A stretch of 64,000 nt of DNA from Notamacropus eugenii (Eukaryota > Chordata > Mammalia > Diprotodontia > Macropodidae): the NCBI RefSeq assembly GCF_028372415.1, contig NC_092872.1:260549008-260613007 (forward strand). Direction: 5' to 3'. Of this stretch, positions 1 through 15,700 are shown piece after piece. Below the pieces are notes generated by a model. The model did not search any database and was not told where the DNA came from. It saw only the letters and a list, made by a program, of their open reading frames with translations. The translations under genes were made by a program, and so were the position numbers. How positions within the stretch are numbered: the stretch's first letter is position 1; each line of letters begins with the position of its first letter.

Positions 1-582
1 GCCTCTCCCATACTCTTTTGGTGAACCTTGTCTTTAGCTCTTTGGAGACTGGGGTGTTCTATGAGTTGCAGCATATCACCAGAAGAGTATTGGGGTTAAT
101 AGATGGGTCTTAATTTCTGTGACATAGCAGGGGTTACAAAAAAAGCTATAGTTTCTCAGAGATAACCTAGTTCTCATATTAATTTCAAATGTTTTAATGA
201 AGGCTTGTGTGAAATTATCAGAAGTTAGATGGGGAGGATTATTATGAAATGAATATGATATAAAATCAGAATGCTTTAACAAAACATTTTAAATCTTTAA
301 CATTTGGGATAGGGTATAAATTTAACTCAACATTTTTCTACCTATTGTACACATTTCTGTTACCAAATGCTTAAAAATAAGTATTTGCTTGAATTTATGG
401 CTTTCTCTTGAGTAGATAGGATGATTGCTTTCATTTTATAATAAATATAAGTTACATAACTTAATACCTTTTGTATAATTTCTATGAATAAAATGATTAT
501 GAAACATTTTAATCTTTATAGTGTTGTGTTAAATATTAATGGTTTTTCCATTTTGAATTTGAAAATCTCTTCTGCAAAACAG
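1..582 (+). other. SLC25A16 intron, partial
   Basis: AT-rich intronic sequence upstream of the first visible exon. I see no upstream exon and no clear repeat here. Confidence 0.6.
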
Positions 583-716
583 GAGTATTTTCTGCATTGT
601 GTGCTGTCCCCAAAAAGGAAGGCTATCTTGGGTTGTATAAAGGAAATGGAGCAATGATGATTAGAATCTTTCCCTATGGTGCAATTCAGTTTATGTCCTT
701 TGACCATTATAAAAAG
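583..716 (+). CDS. SLC25A16: SLC25A16 coding exon (human residues ~76-119)
   Basis: The acceptor is AAAACAG and the donor is AAG|GTAATT. The first two bases complete a glycine codon from the previous exon. The exon reads VFSALCAVPKKEGYLGLYKG and continues through GNGAMMIRIFPYGAIQF, the end of carrier repeat 1 with the matrix-helix G-x-x-GLYKG pattern. It ends in phase 0. Confidence 0.95.
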
Positions 717-3700
717 GTAATTTAACTGTTGTCTTATTTCCCTACTTAGTATTTGAATATGACCTGTACTGGCAATACTTTTGCTATAAATAAACCTTTA
801 AAGTAATCTGGTTAAGTACCCATAATGATGTTGTAGGAACACACAAGTCTGTGACTTGTTTTTAAGTTAACTTCTTTTGGAACTTAATAGTTTAGAATCA
901 AAGCTAGTCAGCTCTTCATTATTCCTGCTTAGGAAACAGGATGGAAGCATTACTCAGTCTGAGCAAGGGCAAAAGTCATTCTGTTGGGCATTTGCCTCTG
1001 CAGCAATCTGCTTTTTATTATATGGAATTGAACATGTCATAGAATATAAGACCGGAGATAGCAGATACTTTAATCTATATGTCCTCAACACCCAGCACTG
1101 TAGACAGAAGCACCTAACAAGTGTCTGAAGAACTGAATTATGGCTGAATGTGGCTGTAGTTAATGTTTGAATAGTTACTTTCAATAAAATACTGAAGTCA
1201 TGCGATAAAGACATACTTAGTTGTGAACTGATCCACTATGCCTAAAGGGCTATAAAACTTTGATCCAGCAATACTACTACTAGGTCTGTATTCCAAAGAG
1301 ATCATAAAAAAGGGAAAGGATCCACATGTACAAAAATATTTATAGTAGCTCTTTTTGTGGTGGCAAAGAATTGGAAATTGAGGGGAGGCCCATCAGTTGG
1401 GAAATGATTGAACAAGATATGGTACATGAATGTTTGTAGAATACTATTTTATGATGAAAAATGATGAGCAGGTAGATGTTTCCGAAAAACATGGAAAGAC
1501 TAACATGTGGACTGATGGTAAGTGAAGTCAGCAGAACCAAGAGAACATTTTCCACAGTAACAACAACATTGTGTGATGATCAACTATGATTGACTTAACT
1601 CTTCTCAGCAAGACAATTCCAAAAGACTCATGATAAAAAATGCTGTCCACATCCACAGAAAGAACTATGGAGTCTGAATGTAGATGGAAGCATACTATTT
1701 TCATTTTTGTTTGTTTGTTTTTTGTTTTTCTTTCTCTTGCTTTTTCCCTTTTATTCTGATTCTTTCACAACATGACTAATGTAGGAATATGTTTAACGTG
1801 ATTGCATATGTATAACATATATCTGATTGCTTGCTGGCTTGGGGAGGGGTAGGAGGGAGAAAAATTGCAACTCAAAATCTTATAAAAAGAATGTTGAAAA
1901 GCTATCTTTGTGTGTAATTGGAAAAAGTAAAATACTATTTTTAAAAAAAAGACACAAAGAGATTAAGTGCCTATTGTGTGTCAGGCACAGTTCTAAACCC
2001 TGTGGATACAAAGAAAGGCAAAAGATAATCCCTGCCCTCAAGTTTTTCACAGTCTAATGGTGAAGTCAGCAAGCAAACACTAATCAGTAAATCAAGCAAA
2101 CATTTGTTAAGTGCCTGCTATGTGCCAGACATGCTAAGTACTAGAAACTTGTAGTAGTGAAATTTTTGGTGACCCATGGTTGAATATAAGAGGACATCAT
2201 TAGTCAAACATAACTGACATAACCAGAATAAGATAGATTTTTTACTTTTTTGCTATTAATTTATCCATCAAGTTCGGGTGGATGAATGATCTGACTCTGT
2301 GAAAGTCAGGTAGTCCATGGTATCTGCAGTGACCATGTGCACTGGCCCTCTTCTACTTTTCTGCCTTAGTTATAGAATTGTCTCAGTTGCTGAGAGCTCC
2401 ACTCACTTGTCAGCTGGTATCTATCAGTCTGACTTGAACACAGGTCCTCTTGGCTTCAAGGCCAACTTTGTCAATCCTAGTATACTGACTTGTTCGGAGA
2501 AGACACAAAAAAAGGCAACTCAGCTTACTTACCACACTAGCTACTAGGCAGCTTCCTGATGGCTTTCTGAGGTACAGAAGCTTCAGAGTAAGCATTTAAT
2601 CCATGTCCTTTCATTGCTTTTTGTTTTATATATGTAAAGGGCCTGTCACATAGTAGATACCATATAAGCTCTTTTACCCCTCTACCTTGGTTTCATAACT
2701 TGGAATATTGTAGTTGCATCCTACAGAGACTTGTAGTATTTTTGTTGTTGCCGCACTTACTAATCTATAATTTTATGAGATCTTTAGGATGAAAATGATC
2801 CTTTTTTAATCCATTTTATTGAATTTACTATTTATCTTATAGTTAATTACCACAAAACTTGGGATTTCTGGACATATACACCGGCTAATGGCTGGCTCCA
2901 TGGCAGGTAGGAATGGGTATATTTTAGTTCCATAGTAATATGTTGTTACATCTTCTACAAAAATGCTTCCAGTATTCCTGTATTATTTACCATATCCACA
3001 TCCTTATCTTTAAGACTGGCTACTTCATAGGGAGAGAAGGAAATGCAAACCACTACATCATGTTTGCCAAGACAACCCCAAGTAGAGTCACAAATAGTCG
3101 GACATAACCGAAAAACAACTGAGCAACAGTCTAATGGGAAAAACAAATAGTTCCTTTATGAGACCTTTTAGTAGTCAATTCACTAAGACACGGATGAGGA
3201 GAGGTGCTTGGGCCTAAGTGCTTGTCTTGTTTGTCTCTCTCTCTGGGTTCTTGTGTGGTCTGAGACAAGTTCCATGCCAGATGATAAGCAGTACCTCTCT
3301 AAGGCCCTGGTGTGGCAAGTCAAGGCTACATTAAGTAAGGAGGCCCATTCTGGCTTAAAAAGCACCAGAAACCCTGTTGTGGTTCTCTGCTTCCTCGATG
3401 CCATTATCAGGGGAGCTCTCTTGGGGATCCTTTGGTTTTGTTCTTAGGCCTTCTTAGAGATTTCTTGGACTAGACCTTACCTCTTGCCTAGTCTAGTTCC
3501 CTGCCTTGTCTAACACCACTAGTGATTTGAAACTCATGGTGGTGTTATTTTACAAAAATGATGAAGATTGGTACTAAAATTCTGAAGATGTTCTAAAGAG
3601 GTAGAGTGGTAGCCTAGAAAGAATGTTGGCATTGGATTCAGAAGACTTGAGTTTAAATCCCACCTTGGCTACAGAATTGCAATATGATGTTGAATAAATC

Positions 3701-6700
3701 ACTTAACCTCACTAAGCCTCAGTTTCTTAATCTGTAAAAATGAAATAACAATAGTTGCTCTATTTCCCAGGTTGTCTTTTTTCAAAGCAAAGTGTTTTGT
3801 AAATTGTAAAGTGTGGGCTATTAATAATAATGCTAGCATTATTCCTAGTGTATCTGATCACTTTCTATTAAAGTAGCTGCTTTGTGTTTTTTTAACCTGT
3901 GTATTGCTCACAGATTTGATGTAAATTTTAAGCATCCTGTAATTCACCAACTAATTCTTTCCTGCAAGTAAAGTTCAGTAATTTATTCAAACTCATGGTG
4001 CTTTACTCCTGATAATTTGCAGACTATACTAGCTGAGTGGCCCAGGGACACTAAAATAATAGCAGATATGACAGTCATGACAGTCTTTTCCCTAGTTAAA
4101 ATGTAGAAAGAATATACTCAGGAAACATCTTCTCTTATTGCTATGCCCTGGCATTGTGTTTTAATATAACTTTCACATAAACATTTTCAGTTTTCTATTT
4201 ATTATGCACCTACAGGTATTAAAGGATGAGAGGAGTAAAAAAAAGTGTAGATGAGATATAGTCTCTCCTTGGAGGACTTGGGAATGGTGGAATGTAGACC
4301 ATCTCATAATTTCAATACAAAGTACCACATAAAATGTAAGAGAGGCAGTGATGTGTGAGGGTTGAGGGAGAATTTCTTTACTGGAGGCCAAAAGGAGACC
4401 TCAGAAAGTAAAATTTGAGTTGGGTTTAAAAGGAGGGTTGGGATTCCACAGTAAGGGAGGAGAAGGACTACAATATTGTACTTTATTACAGGCTTTTACT
4501 TTTAACTCATTGTACCAAGTAGCTTCTGGGGAGTTTGCAGGAAAGCTGCAGGATGACATTTAATAGGAGTTAAATCCAAAAAGACTTTGGGCTTTTGTGG
4601 CTTAATGTAAGTCCTTTGGTGTCCTGCCTTTTAGTTATTGGGCACTGTCTGCTCTTTCAAGGACGTGCCCACTTCACAAAAGCAAAGCTTGAGTTTACTT
4701 TGTGGTTAGTGTGTTCACATTCGTGTTAAAGGATTTTATGATGAAAATAATTTCAGATCCGGGTGAGGCAGGGCAACATACTAAGAATGCCACATTTGAA
4801 GTTTAAAACCAGAGTCTATTAAAGAAATCTTTGGATCCTCCAGAAATCACACTTAGGACTCTGGCAGCCCTAAGCTGATAGGATTGTTTCGTGTTTAGTA
4901 CCAGCAGAGGAGAAGCAGAGACTTTGGTCATTGCATGTAATTAGATACAACACACATTTTTGTTTTCATGAATTAAAGGATGACCTGATTAAAGTGGAAA
5001 TGTGTTTTTCTATCTTCTTTCTGTTGAAACCTCTGTGGCCTCTTAGAGATGATTTTAGCTAAATTTCTGTAGGTCACGCAGTCATTTAAAGTTTATGTAT
5101 TTGTAGAAGTTTAAAAAAAATGTGTTTCATGAAAGCTTTGTAAGTTTCATGTGTCTCTTAAAACTCTAAGGAATTTCATCATCCTTTTCCTTCCCTCATC
5201 CTACAACTACAATCCAATATGTCTTGAGTCTTCCAAGAAGGCACAGAAACAGAGTCAAGGTTTCTGTTTTCAAAGAGTGAGTCTTCCTCTCATTTTCTGT
5301 GTGTTCCTCTTCTCCCTGAAAAACATTCCTTTTCTTTCCTTCTACCAGTTCCCATTCACCCTTAAAAACCAAACCAAACAAAACATGATCAGTATGAGGC
5401 AGAAAATAAGGTATCAGAGATAAGTAAGCAGATGGATGAACAGACTTGCCTGTTGTTTGTCTCTTGGTTGTTCCAATTTTGGGGACAACTTGAAGAGTAG
5501 GCCAATGGGCATTATGTTGGTAAGTAGTGGAAGGCTGGAGTCATGTGTATGGGGTACTAGCTTTGGTCTCCCACTGCCTCACTGTGTTGTATGTTGTATA
5601 TTTCTAGGACTCAATTTCCTTGCATATAAAATGAGCATAACAAAACCTGTCTTATAGATTCATGATAACATGTGAAAGCCCTTTGAAAAGATAAAGCACT
5701 AAACAGAAGTTTGTTAATAAACTAACCATGCCATTGACTGAATGCATGTTTTTAGACAGGTCATCTGAATCATTTTTCTTTATTTATTTATTCTCTACAA
5801 AGGGATGAAAACACTGTTATGCTAAATGTTTTTATTCATTCATGGAAGGTCAGGAAGGTTTGATACAGTGTTAGAAAGGCAAGTCCTCTGCCCCAATGCT
5901 GTTCATGTTTCATCCCTTTGCCCCTTTAATCTTGCTTCACAATTAAGAAGCAAATTCTTATGTGCATCTCTTTGCAACCTCCCCGCCAAGAGTGCTAGCC
6001 TATGTCTAGGTGCTTTTATTTCTTCTTTAAATTTGCTCATCTTGCTGGGCTTTTTGAGCTATTTCAGTCCTGCTTTGCTCATAGAGCCTATTACCCTGAT
6101 ATAGGTACATCATGTTGTTTCAAAATGTCACAATCATTTCCTGAGTTTTTAAGAGAGACCTTGAGAGTGTCCTTGTATTGCTTCTTCTCACCACCATGTA
6201 AATGCTTCCCCTGTGTGAGTTTTCCATAAAATAGTCTTTTTGGCAAGTGTCCATTTTGCATTCAAACAGTGTGGCCAGCCCATGGGAGTTTGTTCACGTG
6301 GACTATTTGTGCCCCATCTGTGGTAGAGCATTCCAAGCTCCTGTTGGTCTGATCAGCCACAGATGGACAAACTGAAACTTGACCTAGCATTGTGATGTCA
6401 TTTTGGTCCTCTTTAAGAACGAAGGACAAGAACCAATATTTCTACTATTTTTAATTATAAGAACTGATGGTCAAATTTTAAAGATACATTAATATCATTC
6501 ATGGTTATGCTCTGACTATCCAGAGTGCAGCTTGTAAGCCCCAAATGATGATTTTTGTGCCACCTGTTACTCTTTGGGATCTCTGATTTCTAGTCCTGGA
6601 GCTCCTGCTTGGTGTGCCTGGCTACAATATCTCAGTAGGCCTTCTCTGTCTCTTATTTAAACTGACATGTTCTATATGTACCACACCTCTCATCCAGCAC

Positions 6701-9700
6701 AAAAATAACCCACTTTTCTGAATTGTGATCTGTATAGATTTGCTGTATAGCAAATTTGGGGGATCGAAATGTATAGCAATCTGACCCAGTAGTCAGTCTT
6801 ACCTGAGATGGAATGTACAGGAAAGAAATCCTACACCCTTCTGAACAAGGCTTCCTTACGGGAGGTCAGAACCCTGCTATCATGGTGATGGCACACTATG
6901 CCACTGCTTTCTGATTCACCAATGAGTGCCATAGATCCAGCCCTACACACCAATTTCAAGGCTGTATTTGGTGTAGCTGTCTTGTTTTTTCCTTGCAGTT
7001 AATTCCTTTATCAGGAAGTCCTGTGTACCATTGTCAGTTTCAGAATATTCATATTCTGTGATAGATTTTAACACCAGAGAATTAATGTTAGCATTGGAAA
7101 GATTTTTAGAAACATTCTTTGAAACATGGAAAGTTTTGAAATTCTTTTTAAACCTGGAAATTACACATACAATGAGGTAGATCCATTTGAAGCTTGGTAA
7201 ATAATTGGGTTTTCTGATTTTTTTTTTGAAGAAACCTCATTCTTTTCATTTGTCTGTTTACTTTGGGTATTTGTCTTAGTCATTTTATCTCCCAGTGTTC
7301 ACCTTGCTGGTGATGACCATTCCTGTGTTCAGCAAGGCTAGTGCTTAGATATCTGGCCCAGCCTGTATTTAAAGCTTTGTAGAACTGAATGCTGGGTAAT
7401 AACTACCCTGTAAGTTTGTAAGGCTGGAAGGAAGACTGGGGAGGAGGATGTCTTCTTTTCCCATTCATCGCTTAAACTCTGCTTAGACAGATGGTTTCTT
7501 CATTACATTCTACACTTCTTGACTGAGGAGAGGTAAATTTCACACCCAGAAACAGAAACTCATCTCAGCTTGATTGAAGGTCTTGTTGCTTCCTGGTAGG
7601 TGAAGACATACTGCTCTTTGTATTGGATTGTAGTTATAAGATGGGGGAAGAGGAAGGCTGTCATCACCAGTATTTCTGGTAAGTAGCTTTAGATTTTTCT
7701 TGTTTATTCATGGACACCTTTTATTGCTTTACCCACCTAGCATGAAACCAGATACTAAGGGATTAAAGGCCACAGCTCACCTGTGGAGCAGGTTCAATGG
7801 GCAACTGCTGGTTCTTTCAGAATCTGGTTTCTGTTGGACTTCTTTATCAGTTGGGTAGAAGGTACACACTTCCTCTCTTCAGGTCACTGGCAAGATATAG
7901 CTCAGAAATAGACTATACAGTTATTTTATTAGGAACTCAAGCAATATAGAGGTTTTATTCATAGGCTGCTAAAGGGATTTTGAGTACTACCTTCAGAGAA
8001 GAATCTTAGCTTAAATCAAAATATGTAAGTCAAGTTGAAGTACTTGAAGCATTGCCAAAAAAATGTACTTTTCTGAGTTCTGGAAATTGCTATGAGTCTA
8101 GTGGATTTAAGGGTCATAGTTAAGAATCACTTAGTAGATTTGTATGTAGGTTTGTATGGATTTATCCAGTTTATACACTGGTAAAAAGCAGAAGCTGATG
8201 GTATTCTCAGCCTTATTACATCTCTTGTATTAGAAACCATCCCTCGACTGAGCCTTCAGTGATGGATCTGTACTTTGCATTGGTGGATTGATGAAGAAAG
8301 CAGGATATTTGAAAGTTATTGAAGGGTGAGAGAAAAGAAAGGGGAACACAGGTAATGGAGGATGAGGAGCAGAGAAGGGAGACAGTGATGTAAAGGCAAA
8401 AAGGTAGTAAATGATGACCTATGGAAAAATGGAATAAAGGAGGGAAAAACAGGAGACAAAGTCTAATAGGAATAGATGGGAGAAATGGATGAAGGACAAG
8501 ATAGTTATGAGGGGCATAAAATTATATACATATACACCCACAAACACATCTTAGAAATTAGGATGTTGAAAACATTTACAAACATTTACCATAAATTTTT
8601 CTTTAAAATAAGAGTGGGGATAAAGGAGAAAAATATAGGTAAATGGGTGAATTGAAGCAAAAGTGTGATAGACGCATGAGTATGAAAGAAGAGCTCATAA
8701 CCAGTCTCACCTCACTAGCCTTTTTGGCAACCCTGCAGTCAAGTCAAGATTACCTTAAGACATTTATAACAAAGGACAAAATTCGTTTTCATTTCTCTCA
8801 TTGCCAGTCTTCAAAACTTGGAATATTGAAATAGTATGAATTTAACTATCACTACAGAGAATTCAGCTCTGATTAAGCAAAAAAAGAAAGAAAAATGCTG
8901 TAACTCTATAACTTCATTTAGATTACCTTTGCTTCAAGCAAGGCTGTCTTGTCTTAATTTAGATTTAACATAAGATTTACTACAAAAACCCCAGAAAAGC
9001 ACTTTGTTTGGTTAATAGCATAAAAAAAAAATCACTTTAATTAAGTTATTAAATATCCTCTATTGAGTAAGAACTATTTAGTAAAACCTCATTGATTTGA
9101 ACCCAAATTGCTAGGCATTTGGTAATTTAGACAGGAATAGATTGGTTTACTTTTTTTTATTGAATATAAAATATTTGCTAACTAAACAAGGAATTACAAA
9201 AATAAGGTTCTTAAGAATGTTAAAAGGACCATTTATATCTAAACAGTTAATGCTGATGACCAATGGTCTGTGGCATACAGGCCCAGTGATATTTTCTCAA
9301 AGTTGTTGAATGTACTTGAAATTAATGAAACTTTTACTTATAAAGTATTTAATCATTCTAATATCACTTATTTAAATTGACCCTTCTATTGAAATAGACT
9401 TTATTGTCCTCCTTAAATGCTAGCTAAATTTCAAATCAACAAAATTAAATACTCAATAAACACTTAACACATGTGCGTCACTATGTTAAACCCCAAGATC
9501 TAGCAAGCCAAAACCTCAGCACTCCCTGCCTTTAAGGAGCCTCCATTCTGCCAGGGAGGGTAGGACAGGCAAAGGATGGTGGATGAATTTAAAGAGCCAT
9601 AGAGTGCTTATCCCTGGCAGAGAGAAATCAGGAAAAGTGACTTTGTAACATGTTAGGACTCTGCTAATGATAGGTGAAAAGGGGTGAGGATATAGGGGTG

Positions 9701-12700
9701 GGCAACTATGGAGGAAATACATGGGATGCTGAGTTAACATGTAATGTGGTACACTTGAAGCACAAGTACTCAGGAGTATGCCTAGGGAGTTGGGTTGTAA
9801 AGTGTAATAAAGACCCACAGAGAGGAGATTTTGAGTAGGGGAGTAATGTTTTGTATTTGAGGACTTAAAAGTTCTCAGCCTTGTGGAGGTTGGTTTAGAG
9901 CATATGTTCCCAAAGTGGGTGATACTGGCCCCTGGGGGGCACTGGAACCATCTGGAGGGGTATTTTTTAAATGACACAAATTTCCCCAAAAACCCAAAGC
10001 AATAAAGGGTTAAAGAAAGTAGATTTTCGAGGGGGGCTCTAAGTAATTTTTTAAAGGGAGCAGTAGGCCAAATAAGATTATCTTCATAAATATTAGTGAA
10101 CCTATGAGAACTTATGAAATCATCAGGGGAAAAAAGGTAGAAAAAATAGAGGGCCCAAGGTGGAGCTACCTACAACTCAGTGGGTGAGAGAGTGGTCTGG
10201 CCAAGGTATGAAGAAAAGGAAGATAGAGGAGTATCATGGAAGCCAGGGGAGGTGATAGACCCCAGAGGGGATGTTCAGTGGTGTCCAAACCAAGTTCATA
10301 TTTATTGCTACCCATTTGTATAAGGTATTCTGGGGGAAATAAATGTTTTAGTCTGTAAACTGAAGTTTATTATGTAAAACATAAGTTTTATGTGTACTCT
10401 TCTCTGCTCAGAAGACACACAGGTGAGGAAACAAATGTACTTGGGTGTTCTTTTTCATTGGTTTGACATCCACTTCTCTGTCCCCTGAGTGAATTGTAGG
10501 ATTGACAGGTTTAGATTTTTAGGCAGCTCACTGAAGAGTTGGAACTTAGAAAGTGGAAAAATAAAAAAAAACAAAAGAAGACTCACAATGCTACTTCCCC
10601 AATTCATTGCGGTGCCATTGTGGGACTATAACTGACGGAAAAGAGACAGTATGCCTCTGAAATAAGTTTTGTAAAAAGCTAAATGACATTACCATAACTT
10701 GAGACTAAACCAAGAGAACCGGGCATTCGCCAATGTCAGTCATGACTAATGTGATCTTCTTGGTCATAATAAAATGCCAACAAATTCTGTCATAAAATCT
10801 AGGCACACTGTTACTTGCCAACAAAGCCAATAAAACCTAACAGTAACAAGTATCTGTCAAAGCAAGTGTAGAAAACAAGATCATCCAAATAAAATCTAGG
10901 GTCTCAGCAGCTGGGGCTGGCCCTGTGTACCAGAGGAATTCCCCTGGGGAGCAGCAGGCTTTGGCCTTTTAGTAACAATTCAAGTGATCATATACTTTTA
11001 GACATTTACAGTGTCCTCAAGGGAGTTGGGTTCCAGCCATAAATTGAGGTGGTCTTGACCATGACTCTGTTGCAAATACAGACATATTTGGGAAGTAGAT
11101 ATGTTGTCTTCAGCAAGATGAAGCAGAAATGTGGACTCAGAAGACTGGAGTTCAGATCCTTGCCCTGCTACATTTGTATTTATAGATATACATATATAGA
11201 TATATACCCTTAGGGTTTCTAAGCTTCTTCTAGCTCTGAAACCTGAGGTGGCAGCGTATCATTATAAAAATAAAGGAATAATAATGTTACTGCATTGCTA
11301 ATATGTGATGTTAGGATAGCTAAGAGCTTTATTTTCTTTCAAGTGTTTTTAGATCTGTTGTACTGTTTTCTCATTGTAGTCTCTTGAGTTATATAGACAT
11401 AGGTATTTGCACCACCATCTTAATAAGACTGTATTCAGGCTCATCATGACAGCTCTCATCAGCTGCAGCCTTTCAGTTGGAGAAGAATGAGAAAAGATTT
11501 TTGGGATATCTGCATATGAATTGTGGAGTTATGAGACTCAGAATGTGTACTTGCTAGCAATGTCATCTTTGATTTCATTGAGCTATGATGGCTTGTGTCT
11601 TATTAATAGAACTGTTTATGAGAGGTTTCTTTTTTCTCTTCAGGTATGACAGCAGTCATTTGTACTTACCCACTTGACATGGTTAGAGTTCGCCTGGCAT
11701 TCCAGGTGAAAGGAGAACACACGTACACAGGAATTGTTCATGCATTCAAAACAATTTATGCAAAGGTATTTCATTTTTCTTTCCTTCCTTTGTGTAAATC
11801 TTCCTTTCACATTTTATAAAAAGCATCATGAGACAAATTTTAGCTTGGCCTTGGAATTAGGTAGGCCTCCGTTCAGATCCTGCCTCAGACACGAGACCAT
11901 CCGTGTCTACTATCAAGTTGCTTAACTTCTCACCACTGCCAGCAGTACTGAGACTGTAAATTACAGATTCATTGCCAATCTGCATCAGTAGTGAAAGTTT
12001 CCCTATCACAGAGTTCTTCCACATCTATGAAATCACAATTCTGGACCAAAAACAGCTATTAAAATCTTTTCAGTAGGTGACTGAGTTGACAGATGTCCTG
12101 TTTGAGAAACGGAGAGAGGAAAGGACTACTGTGCTTTTCCATACTCAGACCAAACCTACCAGAGCATCATACTCAGGTCTGGGCACACATCAAATGCCTC
12201 AGTGTTTAGAACAGGGCAGCTGGTAAAAGAGCTTGTGCCATGTGAAAATCCTTTGAAGGAATAAGGAGTGTATAGCCTGGAGAGCTCTTAGTAGGATCAG
12301 GGTGGCTGTTTGCAAGTGTTTGAAAGACTCTCCTGTGGAAAAGCTCTTAGACTGCTTCTGGGCCCCAGAGGGCAAAGGGGAACATTGCAAGGAGGACAAG
12401 TTTGACTATGGTAGTGAATTTCTGCTTTACCAGAAGTTTTTAAGCAACTTGTCTAGAACTTTTGCGTTCTCGTCTGTGCCACAGAAAATGTTTTTGTTGT
12501 TATGTTCTTTAAGTGTATCTTAACAAGCACAACTCATTTACTTTTTCCTTTAAAAGGAAGGTGGCTTTCGTGGATTTTACAGAGGACTGATGCCTACCAT
12601 TGTAGGCATGGCTCCCTATGCAGGTATGGATCACAATTTGGATTTCTTAAAACTTTTCAGATACAACTTGAGTTTGACAGTATAAGTTAGAGGAAAATCT

Positions 12701-15700
12701 TTGTTTTAAGAAATTGCAGAAAGTTAGATTCACTCTGAACATATTAAACTGTGCTGCCCTTCATGTTTTAAGATGGCCTTTTGGCCTACCAAAAATTGGA
12801 TATCCATTTTGGTGTTGTCTTTCTAGTTGAATTGCCCTTTACTCTTACCTCATCTAGGAAAGAGTATTGTCCATAGCTGTCTTTATATAAAGGCTAACTG
12901 GGTCTTATGGGAAGAGATTAGAACTTTAGTCACACTAGTATAAGGCTCTAACTGACCAATAATACTATATAGTGTTGTATAAACATAAATAAGAAATGAC
13001 TCAAGGATTAGCTATTAATTATTAATATAGATTGTTTATTATTAGCAGTTTAATTGATAAGAAAAAATCTTATTTTCTTAAATCACAAGGATTTTGTGGT
13101 AGAAAGTATGTTTTATAAATTTAGAAAGCATAAAGGTATTTTGAATATTGGACAAATTAATAGCAATTCTCAAAGCTAATATTTTATGTTAATTCAGTCT
13201 TTTTCTTTTTAATAAGAACTAAGATAACATTCCACAAGGATTAGTAACATTGTATATGCCATATAGTTTTTAATCTCAAGTGGTGCAAAGTAGAGATCAA
13301 GTGCCTGTTATAATTTATGTGGAAGGTACACATGCACATCTGGTTCTCCCCTTCTCCCAAAACTGGGTTTTTCTCATGCTGGCAGCCCTGACTTTGAAGA
13401 CTCAAAAGGGGCATCAGGTTAAAAGGCAATTCTTTATAATGTCTGATTTTTTTTGAGTTCAGTATTAATCTGTAGACAGTGGAGTCTAATGGAAAGACTG
13501 CTTGAATCTGAGGTAATATCCTAGAGGACTCTCTCTGGACCTTAATTTTCGTATGTAAAATGAGCTGATTGAATGAGATTGAGGGTTTTTTAACCTGGGA
13601 CCTCTGAACTTAAAAAAATTACAACTTTCAGTATAATTGGTTTCCTTTGTAATTGTATGTATTTTGTTTAATGTCTTTAAAAACATCATTCTGAGTATGG
13701 GTCCATAGGCTTTTACCATGTTGCCAAAGGGCCAAAGAAGTTATGAACCCTTGACCCTGATGATCCCCAAGCTTCATTCTAAATCTGTGATTTTATGGAA
13801 GGAAGCATGCTTTTAATGGAAATGTGTCTTGTCATCTCCACTATTCTAATATAGCCACTAAAATATAGAAGTCAAAAGCCAGTTAGATTTTGTTTTACAA
13901 GTTAGGAATTATTTTTTTCTCCTTAACTTACTTTATAAACATTTCTTTGTAATTTTGCATGATTGAGACTATAGTATATAATAGTCTCTTTGGTGAAGGT
14001 TGCTTATTTTGTGTGGATCTATATGACTTCTATTGGTTTCCTTTAACCAATTAGTAGTGTTAGCAGTTTTAGTGGTAAAAATTGTGTATGGGGCAAAATG
14101 TGATAGTCAAGAAAGAAGAAACATTATTATGTACTTGAATTAACTTGAAATAATACAATGTATTGTTTTTCTACTCTTTTGCTAAATATTATAGTAAATT
14201 TACATTTTGTTTTTTAGGGGTTTCATTTTTTACTTTTGGTACCTTAAAGAGTGTTGGTCTCTCCCATGCTCCTACCTTGCTTGGAAGACCTTCATCAGAC
14301 AACCCTAATGTCTTAGTTTTGAAAACACATATAAACTTGCTTTGTGGTGGTGTTGCTGGAGCAATAGCACAGACAATATCGTAAGTTTCCTAACTAGCTT
14401 AATTTAGGAAAATAACTTGAAATTGCATTGTGTATGTATAGGACACTAAACTCTTACATAACTCATTTTCAGCATTAATTAAGCTTTTTATGTCTTAATA
14501 AGTCATTCATAACTAAGATAACTTACTATAAAGATTAAGTATTAGCTTATTAATTGTGAAAACCTCCAGGGTGGCACCCACATTTTAAGTTGTTTTGCTG
14601 GTTTCAAGTAATGTTCCTCTTGTATTTCTGTGGAGGAAAGTAGTTTGGCCTATCTTTATTTCAGTCAATAATCTTTAAGATTGATCCTTTAAAAAAAAAC
14701 CAAGAATTTTCTCTTTTCCAGTCCTTCTATACTTTTTTTTTTTATCCACAAGAATCTGTGAAATTTCAGAAAATTAATCTAGCATGAGCTTTCTTGCTTA
14801 CCCTTGCCTTTTGTTTTTATGGTAAGTCTTACTGTCTTTCCTCCTAGTATCTTTGCACTGCTAACTAACCCCTTCACCTTTTTCTATGGTCTGTTCTGTT
14901 AGGCATTTTGAATTCATATACTCATAACTTCTCTTCCCACCTTCCTTTTAGTATCTTCAACTACACTTTTTTCTATGGATTCTACTAGAATGATAGTTTT
15001 TGTTGTCTTTCTAGGCTCTAGCCCTTTTGACCATAATAGTTTGTAGCTACTATCTTACTGCTTTTCTCCCTTCCACTGATAGAATTCCAAGTTCTGTCAA
15101 CTTCTCCCCCTGCCTCTCCTTCTTTACCATCTCTGATTTCCATAACATATCTTCCATTCCCACTCTCTCACCCAAAACTACATTGTTGAATGAAGGCCTT
15201 TTTTGCTAAGCTGAGAAGACCTTTTTTTCCCTATAGTACTCATATACCTTTAGGTAATGCTTAATCCTGTTGTCTTCCCTCTGTGACTGTTCTTTCCTGG
15301 CTTTCCTCCAGTCTCTCTGAGTATCCCTTTCTGGTTCTTTTTGATTGATTCTACTTTCTTTTCTTATTCTTTTCTTGACATTTCCTTAAGATTCAGTCCG
15401 TGAATATCCCTACTTTTTTTCAACATTTGGTCCCTAGGAAAGCTTATCCAACCTTCCATTTGTCAGTTATTCAGTTATCTTTTTTGTTCAGGTGCTTCAA
15501 TCGTATCTCTGTCTCCAGTCCATAACTAAGCCACAGTCACACATTTTCAACCTTCCTGAAGAAATTTTTGTTCAACTATCACCTCAAATCTACTTATCCT
15601 TCAGTTTCACATTCTCCTAATGAAGCTGTCCCTCAGTCAATCTATCAATAAGCATTGATTAAGCTAGTGTGTTTGGCACTATCCTGAGCTAAGGGTATAA

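Larger units (their letters stand above)
2907..11643 (+). other. SLC25A16 large intron (8.7 kb)
   Basis: This is the longest SLC25A16 intron in the window. It contains a SINE 3' end (3030-3130), MIR-like copies (3603-3845, 5603-5720), an RTE-tailed repeat (6255-6442) and an ancient repeat (9435-10290). Stretches at 6450-9430 and 10300-11640 hold nothing that I recognise. Confidence 0.6.

Noticed and set aside
9516..9989. 157-codon minus-strand open frame in an SLC25A16 intron
   Set aside because: It falls in an ancient interspersed repeat; composition is not protein-like and no family is recognised.
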